Source of the DNA: DAOTUB01 sp034437455
GTDB taxonomy: Bacteria > Chloroflexota > Anaerolineae > B4-G1
Length of the DNA: 64,000 bases
NCBI GenBank assembly: GCA_034437455.1
Contig: DAOTUB010000371.1
Location: 9,051-73,050, forward strand
Reading direction: 5' to 3'
Position numbers and translations under genes: made by a program
Part shown: positions 10,889-19,836 of the stretch, piece after piece
Layout of the letters: every line of letters starts with the position of its first letter
Numbering within the stretch: the first letter of the stretch is position 1
Notes under the pieces: generated by a model
The model's database searches: none
The model's input: the letters and a program-made list of their open reading frames with translations, nothing else
What the model was told of the DNA's origin: nothing

Positions 10889-11731
10889 TCAAACCATATC
10901 CCTGCCATCGCCGCTATCTCTCTGTGCTACGGGCGCTCGCGATAGCTCTTCTGCGCTACCCAGGCGGACAAACGTGGAGCGCCCCAGGGCGGCGCCCAGC
11001 TCGCGCACGGCGGCGCGGGCAATGGCCTCAGGGTCTGTGAAACTACGCACGCGAGAGGTGATCTCGCGCAATAGCTGTTCGCGACGGACGCGGGCCTGCG
11101 CCCGCTCGAATTGACGGCGGCTTGCCACGGCCAGAGAGGCCAGGCCAACGAGGGCGTTGTAGACTTGAGCTTCCCGTTCAGCGAACTCGTGCGGTTCGTC
11201 CCAGGCGAATATAATCACCCCCACCCAACGCCCGGCCTGCCTCAGCGGAACGATGACCTCAGCGCATCCAACACTCGGAGCCAACGCACTTTCAACATAT
11301 CCATTCACTTGCCCTTCGGTGGCAGTATCAGAGATCAACTGCGCCTCGTCTGGGCTGGCTACCCACCTCCTGGCAGCGGGGAGATCGGGCAGGTAAAAGC
11401 GCGACCCTACAGACATCTGCGGTTCACCTTCTCGACGCCAATCAGCTACCAACTCGGCCCACTCTGGTTCGCCCGTCTCGTCCAGGTCAAAATACAGCAA
11501 CCGGGCGCTGTTGACGCCCGCCTCGATAGCAGGCCGGGCCAGGATCTGGAGCATCTCGTCCTCGTCCTCGGCCGCGCTCAGGCTGTAACTAATGTCAAAC
11601 AGGATACCGGTTCGGGCATCGGCCTGGTGATAGGCTTCGTCCACCGCGTCAACGAAATCCTGCCAATCCTCCGGGATGTTCTCAAACTGACCTATATGCC
11701 GTTTCAGTTGACGCTGAAGTAATTGGTGCAT
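10889..11731 (-). CDS. Single-GAF sensor protein
   Basis: Soluble protein of 280 residues, the smallest sensor of the array. The N-terminal helix (QRQLKRHIGQFENIPEDW) resembles N-termini that precede GAF or PAS domains in large sensor kinases. One GAF covers about residues 35-210. It ends with the array's shared tail (about 230-270, EQLLREITSRVR to FVRLG). No enzymatic domain is present. GGAGG 8 bases before ATG 11731 supports the start. It sits 74 bases downstream of the HAMP/GAF sensor and its stop is 19 bases before the next start, consistent with co-transcription. It looks like a trimmed member of the same family, perhaps an adaptor between larger sensors (inference). Confidence 0.85.
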   Translation of the reverse strand: MHQLLQRQLKRHIGQFENIPEDWQDFVDAVDEAYHQADARTGILFDISYSLSAAEDEDEMLQILARPAIEAGVNSARLLYFDLDETGEPEWAELVADWRREGEPQMSVGSRFYLPDLPAARRWVASPDEAQLISDTATEGQVNGYVESALAPSVGCAEVIVPLRQAGRWVGVIIFAWDEPHEFAEREAQVYNALVGLASLAVASRRQFERAQARVRREQLLREITSRVRSFTDPEAIARAAVRELGAALGRSTFVRLGSAEELSRAPVAQRDSGDGRDMV

Positions 11732-11805
11732 CAGCTATTCCTCCAAGAAGGTGGTACTCGTCATCGTTATGCTTCGGTCCAGTTTTTCCGGTCACTTCTC
11801 ATCGC

Positions 11806-13776
11806 TCACTCCTTCTTCCCATCATCCTGGGGATGCCCTTTGGGCAGGACGCCCAATCGCACAAAGGTACGCGACGTTCCCAACACCTTGTGAAGCTCAT
11901 CCACCGCCGACTGCACAATGTCCTCCACGCTGGAAGCGCGCCGCATCTTGTCCGTGATCTCACGGGTCAATCGCTCGCGAGCGGCGCGGCGCTGTGTTTC
12001 ATCGAGCAGCCGCACGTTATCCGCAGCCAGGACAAATTGTTCGGAGAGCGCTTCAGCCAGGGCGATATCATCCTTGCTCCACTGCTGCCCCTCTCCTCCC
12101 TTGGTGAACCCCAACACGCCAATAGGTTGACCACGCAATGTAATGGGCACCGCTAACGTAGACGATTCAGTGGATCGAGCAGGCTTCTCGGTAGACGATT
12201 CCCCTCCGCGTTCTTCACCACCATCGCCACTCCAGACCAACGTCCTGCGTTCTGTCATCGCCTGCTGGACTTCGGGCAACGCCGCGTCGCCCAGAGGCTT
12301 TATGCCTGTATCGGTTCGCTCATAGCCGCTGACCGCTCTGGTCGCTTTGTAATCCGTCCACGCCTGGCTCATATAGTGCCGTTGAGTGGCTGCCATCTCC
12401 TCCAGCGCCGCCTGGGTTTCGGCAAAGAGCCGGGCGTTGTCGATAGCCACCGCCACCTGATCGGCCATGGTCTGCATCACGGCGACGTCCGCCTCATCAA
12501 AGGCTGCCTCTTCCACACTCTGCACGGTCATAGCGCCAATGATGTGTCCCCGCGAACGAAGCGGCAACGCCATCTCCGAGCGCGTCTCGGGCAGGACAGG
12601 GTTATCGAAACGAAAGGGTTCCTCCCCTACGTCCAGGACAATGCGAGCCTCGGACCGGGCCACACACTGGCCGATCATTGAGCTGCCACCCACTTCCAGC
12701 CGGTGCCCTTGTTCCATCATAATCTGGCCAGCCTCGCCTGTGCCAGCACGCAGGACGGCGAACGCGCGCTTGGCGTCACCTCGATCCTCGTCAAGGAGAA
12801 ACAGGCCGACGTAATAGAGGTCGAACCGCCTTTGAACCAGATCCACCACCTGACGCAACAGTTCGTCCGGGTCGAGCACCGAGGTGGTGGCGCTGGCGAC
12901 CTCGGCTGCCGCCTGCAAGCTCCGAGTACGCTCGTCCACGCGCTGCTCCAGGCTGCCGATCACACCAGCCAACTCGGCCGCCATTTTATTGAACTCGACG
13001 CTCAGTTCTTCGATCTCGTCGCCGGTTCGAATATCTATTTCGTGTTCGAGATCGCCGCTGCCGATGCGCGCTACCCCTTGCCGCAATTCGGTGATGGATA
13101 GGCTCAGTTCTTGAAATATGAATCGTCGCCAGCCCCAGGCGATAATCACGGCCAATCCCGTCAGGATGGCTGGCAGCAGGACTGCCTGCAAGACCGCCCT
13201 TTGGGTGCGTGCGGCGACGATTTCCGCGTCTCGATCAGCCCGCTGTACCAGCCGCCGAATAAAGATATCCATCTGCTCGTTGAGCGGCCGGATCTCTTGC
13301 TCCAGCTTTGCGCTCACATCCGTCCAGCGTTCCTGTCGGGCCAACACGTTTACTTCTCTCACACTTTGAAGCAACTCGTTATGAGCCGACTGCATTCCCT
13401 CGATCAGGCCCAAAATCTCCGGTTCACCGCCAGCTTCTTGCAGAGTTTCCATGTAAAACGTGAGAGCGCCCAAAGACGCCGGAACATCCGTGCTCATCAA
13501 GGCAGCATCCTGGGTCACAAGCATACGCTCCAGCGACGCCACAAGTTCCCGTCCCGCAGCCAGCAACTCCAGGGAGCGCGCTCGTCGCTGCTCTGCTTCG
13601 CGTGCATGGGCGACGGCTTGACCAACGTTGAGCACCTGCCAGAGGCCAACTCCCCCGGCCAGCAGTGTCAGTACGATCATCAACACAGAAGCAGCGGTTA
13701 GTTTATGGGCAATGCGCCATTTTATCGTTGGCCGCGAGCGTCTGCCGCCCGCTTCTTGTGCTTCCACTTTGGACAT
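11806..13776 (-). CDS. HAMP/GAF membrane sensor without kinase
   Basis: Membrane receptor of 656 residues. TM1 is about residues 25-47. A helical, probably four-helix-bundle extracytoplasmic sensor (50-190) and TM2 (about 195-215) follow. The cytoplasmic part has a HAMP linker (about 215-285, with GDEIEELSVEFNKMA), a GAF (295-455), a half-GAF with the WTDY...GYERTD...PLGD signature (470-610), and the shared tail ending FVRLG. This is the layout of a sensor kinase or chemoreceptor with the output removed. GGGAGG 5 bases before the ATG fixes the start. The upstream gene stops 40 bases earlier. The extracytoplasmic signal cannot be deduced. Confidence 0.87.
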   Translation of the reverse strand: MSKVEAQEAGGRRSRPTIKWRIAHKLTAASVLMIVLTLLAGGVGLWQVLNVGQAVAHAREAEQRRARSLELLAAGRELVASLERMLVTQDAALMSTDVPASLGALTFYMETLQEAGGEPEILGLIEGMQSAHNELLQSVREVNVLARQERWTDVSAKLEQEIRPLNEQMDIFIRRLVQRADRDAEIVAARTQRAVLQAVLLPAILTGLAVIIAWGWRRFIFQELSLSITELRQGVARIGSGDLEHEIDIRTGDEIEELSVEFNKMAAELAGVIGSLEQRVDERTRSLQAAAEVASATTSVLDPDELLRQVVDLVQRRFDLYYVGLFLLDEDRGDAKRAFAVLRAGTGEAGQIMMEQGHRLEVGGSSMIGQCVARSEARIVLDVGEEPFRFDNPVLPETRSEMALPLRSRGHIIGAMTVQSVEEAAFDEADVAVMQTMADQVAVAIDNARLFAETQAALEEMAATQRHYMSQAWTDYKATRAVSGYERTDTGIKPLGDAALPEVQQAMTERRTLVWSGDGGEERGGESSTEKPARSTESSTLAVPITLRGQPIGVLGFTKGGEGQQWSKDDIALAEALSEQFVLAADNVRLLDETQRRAARERLTREITDKMRRASSVEDIVQSAVDELHKVLGTSRTFVRLGVLPKGHPQDDGKKE

Positions 13777-13816
13777 ATCTACCTCCCGGCACCCCTAGTC
13801 CGGAGACTGTGGCCGT

Positions 13817-16801
13817 TCACTCCTGCTTGGTCGGCGGCTGTGTTTCATTTTTGTTCCCGTTTCCCCTCGGTTCTTGTCGCGTGCTCAACTGTACAAACGC
13901 CCTGTTTGCCCCCAGAGCAGTGGCCATCTCCTGGAGGGCGGTCTGCATCAGATCGTCCATATCGACCGTTCTACGTATCTTGTCGGTGATCTCGCGGGTC
14001 AATCGCTCGCGGGCGGCTCTGCGCTGTGTTTCGTCGAGCAGCCGCAGATTGTCCGCGGCCAGGGCAAATTGCTCGGCGAGCGCTTCGGCCATGGCAATAT
14101 CATCCTCGCTCCACTGCCGCGCTCCTTCTTCCTTGAATCCTAACACGCCGATCGGTTGACCACGCAGCGTGATGGGCACCGCCAGGGCAGATGAAGCCGC
14201 TCCCTCCCCCTGTCCTTCATCGCCGTCGTCTCTCCAGATCACGCGCTTCTGCTCCCTCATCGCCTCTTGGACTTCAGGAAACAAACTGCTGTCCAAAGGC
14301 ACAGTCCCTGCCCCCGTCTGGGCGTAGCCTCTCGTTGTCCTGGCAGGCACAAACTCGGCCCATGCCCGACCCAGGTAGCGCCGGTGGGTGGCCTCCGTTT
14401 CCTCCAGGGCGGCCTGAGTATCGGCAAAGAGCTGGGCGTTGTCAATCGCCACGGCCACTTGATCGGCCATGGTCTGTAGCACGGCGACGGCAGCCTCGTC
14501 GAAAGCGGCTACTTCCGTGCTTTCCACGTTCAGCGCGCCGATGACTCGATCGCGAGTTATGAGCGGTATCGTCGCCGCGGAGCGGGTATCCGGCAAGAGC
14601 GGGTGACCGGAGTACATCGCATCCCGCGCCACATCGGGAGCGACGCGCGGCCGGGCATGAGCCGTGCACCAGCCAATCATCGAATGGCCACCGACTTCCA
14701 GGCTCAATCCTTCCTCCACCAACTTTCTTCCGGCCTCGCCCGTGGCCGCGCGCAAGACGGCGAACCTCCGTTCTTCGTCGAGCAATGCCAGACCTACGTG
14801 ATAGAGATCGAACCGCTCGCGGACGAGGTCCACCACCTGTTGCAACAGCACACCGGGGTCGAGCAACGAGGTGGTCGCGCGACCGACCTCCGCCGCCGCC
14901 TGCAAGCCGCGGGTGCGCTCGGCCACGCGCTCCTCCAAACCGGCCAGCACCTCTTGCAGTTGATCGGCCATGAGATTGAAAGCAGCGGCGGTGGCGCCGA
15001 TTTCGTCGAGGCCGTGGATGGTCGCGCGAACGTCCAGTTCGCCCGCGCCCAACTGTTTGGCTGCCTCACCCAACATCTGGACCGGTCGAATGATCTGACC
15101 GGCGATAATATAGACGACCAGGACACTGACCAGGAGAATCGGCAAAGCCAGGCCGATCACCGTAAACGTAAAGTTGGCCTGTCGTCTCTCAAGCTCTTCT
15201 ACCGTAGCGGCAAATTCAGCTTGCTGCTGTTTGAACAGATTTCTGACGAGCACGCTGGTCAGGCCGCTCCGGTTGATGAGCGTGTCTCGGTTTTGGTTTA
15301 TCAGGCTAAAGTGGCTCGTCGCCTCGAAAAAATAGTCCCGGTAACTATCAGCCAGATCGATTAACCGAGTTTTTTCCTCCGGCGTAATCAGGCTTTCGTC
15401 GGCGGCGGCGGCGATCTGCTCCACGAGTTGCCCGTACAACTCTTGCACGCGTCTAAAAGAAGCAAAGTCAGAGTGCAGCAGATACTCCCTCTCGTAACCG
15501 CTCATCTGCGTCAGGATGGTCGCGAGGGCATCCAGCCCGGGCTTGTCCAGTTGGTCGTGCAATTCGCCCATCACCGTTCGCATCTGACCGATCGCGCCGC
15601 TTTCGACAAAGCCCAGGCCCTCCATGTGCTCGCTCATTTGAAGCAGATTCGCCTCGTACGCATCCAGGTTGTCTCGAATAGTCGTCAGGCTCGCACGAGT
15701 CTCTTCATCGGGATCCAGCCGCTCCATTTGGGCGATGTTGTCCAGAATCTGGTCGATTTGCTCTTGCAGGGGGATCACATAGAGCCTCCGAGCACCCTCA
15801 AACCCCTCCGTACTTACCTCAAAACCGGTTCTGGTCCAGGTATCATAGAACTCGAACGCTCTGTTCTGGACGGTCAGCAAGCTGTTATTGATCTCGGAGG
15901 CCCGGTCGGCAAACTCGCGCTGGCGAGTCAGCGTGCGATTCACCAGTTGCTGGTTGACCACACTGGTGTAACTCGTGATGCCGGCGACGATGAGCAGGCC
16001 GACGATAGAAGTACCCAGGCCAACGTACAATTTGACGCGCAACGGTGTGTCGGCCAGCCGTTGTCTTAACCCAACACTCGACAGCAAATCCTGCAAAAGT
16101 GCGATGGCATAAAAGACGGCCAGGATCAAGTTCGTGAGAACGACGATCCAGAGATAGTCGAGCCAGAATTGCAGTCCACCCTGGACGAGCACGATGGCAA
16201 GCTGTGCGACCAAGAGCCAACGGGCGCGTCGCTGGATGCGAGGCGTGGTTTGACGATCCAGCAACAGTGTGTAGGTCGTCAGCAGAATGGCGGGCACAAT
16301 GACGAGGATGGAACCCATCCAGCGCAAGAAAGGCGCCAAGGTGCCCTGCAAGTATTGGCTGGCGTGAACAAAGCCACCCTGATACATCTGCGGATCGGGA
16401 CGGGTGTAGAGCCAATGCGTGTCGAACAAGACGTCGCTGATGACGAGGACGAAAGGAATCCATATGAGCACGTGGACAAGACGCCACAGCCCGCGCTCCC
16501 ACCACGTTTGCTCCCAGGTTACGGGTCGCAGCAGACTGAGGGTGACGATGAACGTACTGGGAAAGATAGCGAGCGTGATCGCAGCCAGGGCGTAGAACCA
16601 GGGTTCGGCCTGGGCGATGTCGGCGGCGGCTACCACGCGACTCGAGCAGTAGTTCTCAAGGGCCAACAATATCAATAACCAACCCAGGTAACGACTCTGG
16701 CGGTTCTTCCGGCCCAGAAGCCATATCAAAATCGCCGCCGCCAGTTCCACTGCACCGGCGACCTGCATCAAGATTCGCAGAACAACATCCATCTGGTTCA
16801 T
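13817..16801 (-). CDS. 7TM/helical-bundle/HAMP/GAF membrane sensor
   Basis: Large membrane receptor of 994 residues. About seven hydrophobic helices fill residues 8-235, resembling the 7TM sensing region at the N-terminus of some histidine kinases. Another TM lies at about 255-275, then a long helical extracytoplasmic region (280-540) and a TM at about 545-568. Inside the cell are a HAMP (570-640, DEIGATAAAFNLMADQL), a GAF (655-810), a half-GAF and the shared tail ending FVQLS. No kinase is present. The ATG overlaps the upstream stop in an ATGA, indicating translational coupling to the dCACHE sensor gene. Having both a 7TM and a second periplasmic module in one receptor suggests two inputs (inference). 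Confidence 0.87.
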   Translation of the reverse strand: MNQMDVVLRILMQVAGAVELAAAILIWLLGRKNRQSRYLGWLLILLALENYCSSRVVAAADIAQAEPWFYALAAITLAIFPSTFIVTLSLLRPVTWEQTWWERGLWRLVHVLIWIPFVLVISDVLFDTHWLYTRPDPQMYQGGFVHASQYLQGTLAPFLRWMGSILVIVPAILLTTYTLLLDRQTTPRIQRRARWLLVAQLAIVLVQGGLQFWLDYLWIVVLTNLILAVFYAIALLQDLLSSVGLRQRLADTPLRVKLYVGLGTSIVGLLIVAGITSYTSVVNQQLVNRTLTRQREFADRASEINNSLLTVQNRAFEFYDTWTRTGFEVSTEGFEGARRLYVIPLQEQIDQILDNIAQMERLDPDEETRASLTTIRDNLDAYEANLLQMSEHMEGLGFVESGAIGQMRTVMGELHDQLDKPGLDALATILTQMSGYEREYLLHSDFASFRRVQELYGQLVEQIAAAADESLITPEEKTRLIDLADSYRDYFFEATSHFSLINQNRDTLINRSGLTSVLVRNLFKQQQAEFAATVEELERRQANFTFTVIGLALPILLVSVLVVYIIAGQIIRPVQMLGEAAKQLGAGELDVRATIHGLDEIGATAAAFNLMADQLQEVLAGLEERVAERTRGLQAAAEVGRATTSLLDPGVLLQQVVDLVRERFDLYHVGLALLDEERRFAVLRAATGEAGRKLVEEGLSLEVGGHSMIGWCTAHARPRVAPDVARDAMYSGHPLLPDTRSAATIPLITRDRVIGALNVESTEVAAFDEAAVAVLQTMADQVAVAIDNAQLFADTQAALEETEATHRRYLGRAWAEFVPARTTRGYAQTGAGTVPLDSSLFPEVQEAMREQKRVIWRDDGDEGQGEGAASSALAVPITLRGQPIGVLGFKEEGARQWSEDDIAMAEALAEQFALAADNLRLLDETQRRAARERLTREITDKIRRTVDMDDLMQTALQEMATALGANRAFVQLSTRQEPRGNGNKNETQPPTKQE

Positions 16802-19800
16802 ACGACGCTCTCCTTGCCATCCTCCCCACGTCCGTCCCCCTGTGATGGCGTAGGTCCTTCCCGTTGGTCTACATTCGACGTTTCTGGCGATACACCCAAC
16901 TGCACAAAAGCAGTCGATGTACCTAGAGCAGCGGCCATCTCCCGCACTGTGGTCTGCATCAGGGTGTCCAGGTCGACGGCGCGGCGCATCTTGTCGGTGA
17001 TCTCGCGGGTCAATCGCTCGCGAGTGGCGCGGTATTGGGTCTCATCGAGCAATCGCATGCTTTCGAGCGCGATGGCGGCCTGTCCGGCCAGCGTTCGGTA
17101 TCCCCGGATAAGCTCTCTCGCAAAGGCGGAAGGTTTATCCCGTCCGATGAACACCACTCCAAGCCAACGTTCTCCGACGAGGATGGGGATCATGGCGAAA
17201 GAGCGCAGGCCCGATACACCCGCGACGAGCGTGCGAGTCGCCTCATTCGCCCTGGGATCGTTCAGCACATCTTGTACAAGAAGTGGTTCGTCCGGGCTCA
17301 TCAAGTCTGCCAGTGGATAATCTTTCAATGACAGGCGCGTGCCATAAGGTTGAGCCTGTCGATCGTCCACCGTCCATCCTTCACGCATCACAATGTGAGT
17401 CGGTTTTCCGGCCCCGTCTCCAGGGACATCTTCGTACTCAAAGAGCAGCACGCGGGCGACGTCCACGCCGCCGCTGGTGGCGGCATAGTCCACCAACGCC
17501 TGCCCGACTTTTTCTGGCGAGTCGGCGGCGCCGATGGCCCGACTGATACGATAGAGGGCCTCCGTCTCTCCCAGCACCCGCTGCGTCTCCTGGAACAATC
17601 GGGCGCTTTCCAGGGCCTGGCCCGCCTGATCCGCTATGGCCTGGGCCAGGGCGAGTTCATCAGAAGTTGGTTGACGGTCGCCCAGGGCCAGTTTCAGATT
17701 ACCGACGTCCGTGCCGCGCACCTGGAGCGGCACCGTCACCTGAGGCTCCTCCTCCGCTTCGGAAGCTTTGTCTGGCGCGCCCCGCGGTTTGATCTCCAAC
17801 CCATCGTAGACGTATCCCCAGTCTGTTCGTTCCCCCGTGACCCGTTCCCAACCCGCCCGGCTCTGGTAGCGCAACAATGCACTGACTTCTTGAAGTCGAT
17901 CTTGAGTTTCCTCCAACAGACGGGCGTTCTCGATAGCCAACGCCACCTGATCGGCCATCGTCTGCAACACCGCCACGTCCTCGTCCGAGAAGGCCTCCGG
18001 CTCTGTGGACTGCACGTCGAGCACGCCGATGACGTGATCGCGCACCCGCAGCGGCAGCGCCATCTCCGAGCGCGTCTGCGGCAGATCGGGGTTGTCGAAA
18101 AAGACCGCGTCGGCGCCCACGTCGAGGGCGATGCGAGGCTCGCCCGAACCGGCTGCGTAGCCGACGATGCCCACCTCGCCTACCTTCAACCGATGCCTTC
18201 GCGCCAGCATTCGCTGGCCGCCCTCCGAGGAAGCAGCCTGCAAAACCGCATACTCCCCTGCATCGTCCAGCAAAAAGATGCCGGCGTGGTAAAAGCCGAA
18301 CTGGGTAGAGATGCGACGGGCAGTCCTATCCAGCAACCGATCTACATCACGGATCGCCGCCGCTTCCCGGGCCACCTGGGTCGCCGCCTCCAGTTGGATA
18401 CTTCGCCGCTCCAGGTCGCGCGTGCGAGCGGCAACCTTATCCTCCAGACCCGCGTAAAGCTCGCGCAACTGCTCGGTCATCTGGTTAAAAGCGCGGGACA
18501 GCACACCGATCTCGTCATTGCCGGCCTGTGGGAGCGAGACGTCCCAGTTACCCGCGCCGATCTGTTGAGCCGCCGCCGCCATCGCCCGGACAGGAGCCGA
18601 TACGCGATTAGTCAACAAGAGACCAACGAGCGCCATAAAAACGAGAATGCCTCCGCCGACGGGCAAAATGCGCGCCAGTACCAACGACCGGGTCGAGGTC
18701 TCCATCTGCTGCTGCAACGTGCCCATGACCTGGAGCACGGTCTCGACCTCGACGACGTTAGCCAGGCTCCATCCTGTACTCTCCAGGGGAGCGTAAGCGA
18801 CGAACAACTCCCTTTCCCCTATCTCCAGGGTTTCAAAGCCCGTCGAGCCGGCCATCATCTCGTCCAGGAGGGGAGCGAATGTTGTCGTGGCCTTGCTCAG
18901 GTCGGCGCCGACCTCGTCGGTTTCAGGGGAGCGGGCCAGGAGATCCTGATAACCTTGCTCCGGCAGGGCAATGGCCTGTTCCGTGTCATCGATAAGGAAA
19001 GAATAGCCGCTACCGAGCAGCCGGGTATCTTCGATGCTGGCGCTGATGTCCTGCAACGTGACGTCAATACCGACGGCGCCGATGAATTCGTCTCCGTTGA
19101 TATAGATGGGAGCAGCAGCCGTCACCATCAACCCCTGGCCGGTGGCATCCACATAGACGGGCGACCAGATCACGGCTCGCTCCGGGTTGTTCTCTGGAGC
19201 GGCGTTGATATACCAGGGACGCTGAGTGACCTGAAAATCTGGCGGGACGAGATTTCCCAGGCCGATATTGGGATAGTAGTGGGTGGTCTCTTGTTTCGTC
19301 CCCAGATAAACCGCCACCGTGTTCGGATCGCTCTCGTACACCGGGACGAAAGCAAAATCCAAATAGGCGCCCAACTCCAGGGTGGTCAGCAATGCCTCGT
19401 CGATGTCCACAAAGTTGGGAACAAAGAGACTGGCCGTTTCGGTTTCGTCATTCATATACTGCCCGCCCGATCCGACGAACATGTGAGCCTCGGCCTGCCA
19501 GTAGGCTTCACCGGCAAAGGCATCGGGTTTCTCAAAGACACTCGCGACATACTGGGCCAGATTCTCGGCGTCGTCCTGTACCTTTTCCAATATCAGGTCG
19601 TTTCGCCGGGCATCGCCGACGGTCACCTGGCGCAGATATTCTTCCGCCTGGGTGCGCAACGCTCCGGCGCTGATCCGTTGCGCCCCTTCTCCCATGCGCT
19701 GGATCGAGTTGACGCCCAGATAGCCGACGGTCAGCACCGAGATCGTGGTCAACCCCACCAACAAGACCAGCAATCGCGTCCTGACACTCTGCCTAAGCGT

Positions 19801-19833
19801 CGGTTGATGCAAACGAATGTCTGGAGATGACAT
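16798..19833 (-). CDS. dCACHE/HAMP/GAF membrane sensor
   Basis: Receptor of 1011 residues. TM1 (about 20-42) and TM2 (about 385-407) flank a dCACHE-type ligand-binding region. That region contains RPWY near residue 205, a downstream Tyr (SPVYVDATG) and GAVGIDVTL, which recall the Arg/Trp/Tyr/Asp ligand-contact pattern of amino-acid-binding dCACHE domains. A HAMP (410-475), a GAF (495-650), a half-GAF (665-765), another GAF (775-940) and the shared tail ending FVQLG follow, then a hydrophilic C-terminus. No kinase or methyl-accepting domain is present. GGGGAGG 8 bases before the ATG gives the start; the upstream stop is only 3 bases away. The ligand class is an inference. Confidence 0.88.
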   Translation of the reverse strand: MSSPDIRLHQPTLRQSVRTRLLVLLVGLTTISVLTVGYLGVNSIQRMGEGAQRISAGALRTQAEEYLRQVTVGDARRNDLILEKVQDDAENLAQYVASVFEKPDAFAGEAYWQAEAHMFVGSGGQYMNDETETASLFVPNFVDIDEALLTTLELGAYLDFAFVPVYESDPNTVAVYLGTKQETTHYYPNIGLGNLVPPDFQVTQRPWYINAAPENNPERAVIWSPVYVDATGQGLMVTAAAPIYINGDEFIGAVGIDVTLQDISASIEDTRLLGSGYSFLIDDTEQAIALPEQGYQDLLARSPETDEVGADLSKATTTFAPLLDEMMAGSTGFETLEIGERELFVAYAPLESTGWSLANVVEVETVLQVMGTLQQQMETSTRSLVLARILPVGGGILVFMALVGLLLTNRVSAPVRAMAAAAQQIGAGNWDVSLPQAGNDEIGVLSRAFNQMTEQLRELYAGLEDKVAARTRDLERRSIQLEAATQVAREAAAIRDVDRLLDRTARRISTQFGFYHAGIFLLDDAGEYAVLQAASSEGGQRMLARRHRLKVGEVGIVGYAAGSGEPRIALDVGADAVFFDNPDLPQTRSEMALPLRVRDHVIGVLDVQSTEPEAFSDEDVAVLQTMADQVALAIENARLLEETQDRLQEVSALLRYQSRAGWERVTGERTDWGYVYDGLEIKPRGAPDKASEAEEEPQVTVPLQVRGTDVGNLKLALGDRQPTSDELALAQAIADQAGQALESARLFQETQRVLGETEALYRISRAIGAADSPEKVGQALVDYAATSGGVDVARVLLFEYEDVPGDGAGKPTHIVMREGWTVDDRQAQPYGTRLSLKDYPLADLMSPDEPLLVQDVLNDPRANEATRTLVAGVSGLRSFAMIPILVGERWLGVVFIGRDKPSAFARELIRGYRTLAGQAAIALESMRLLDETQYRATRERLTREITDKMRRAVDLDTLMQTTVREMAAALGTSTAFVQLGVSPETSNVDQREGPTPSQGDGRGEDGKESVV

Positions 19834-19836
19834 CGG

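Noticed and set aside
17350..19830. 826-codon plus-strand frame
   Set aside because: Exactly antisense to the dCACHE sensor gene. No ribosome site, no family features, and skewed composition expected of a shadow of GC-rich codons.
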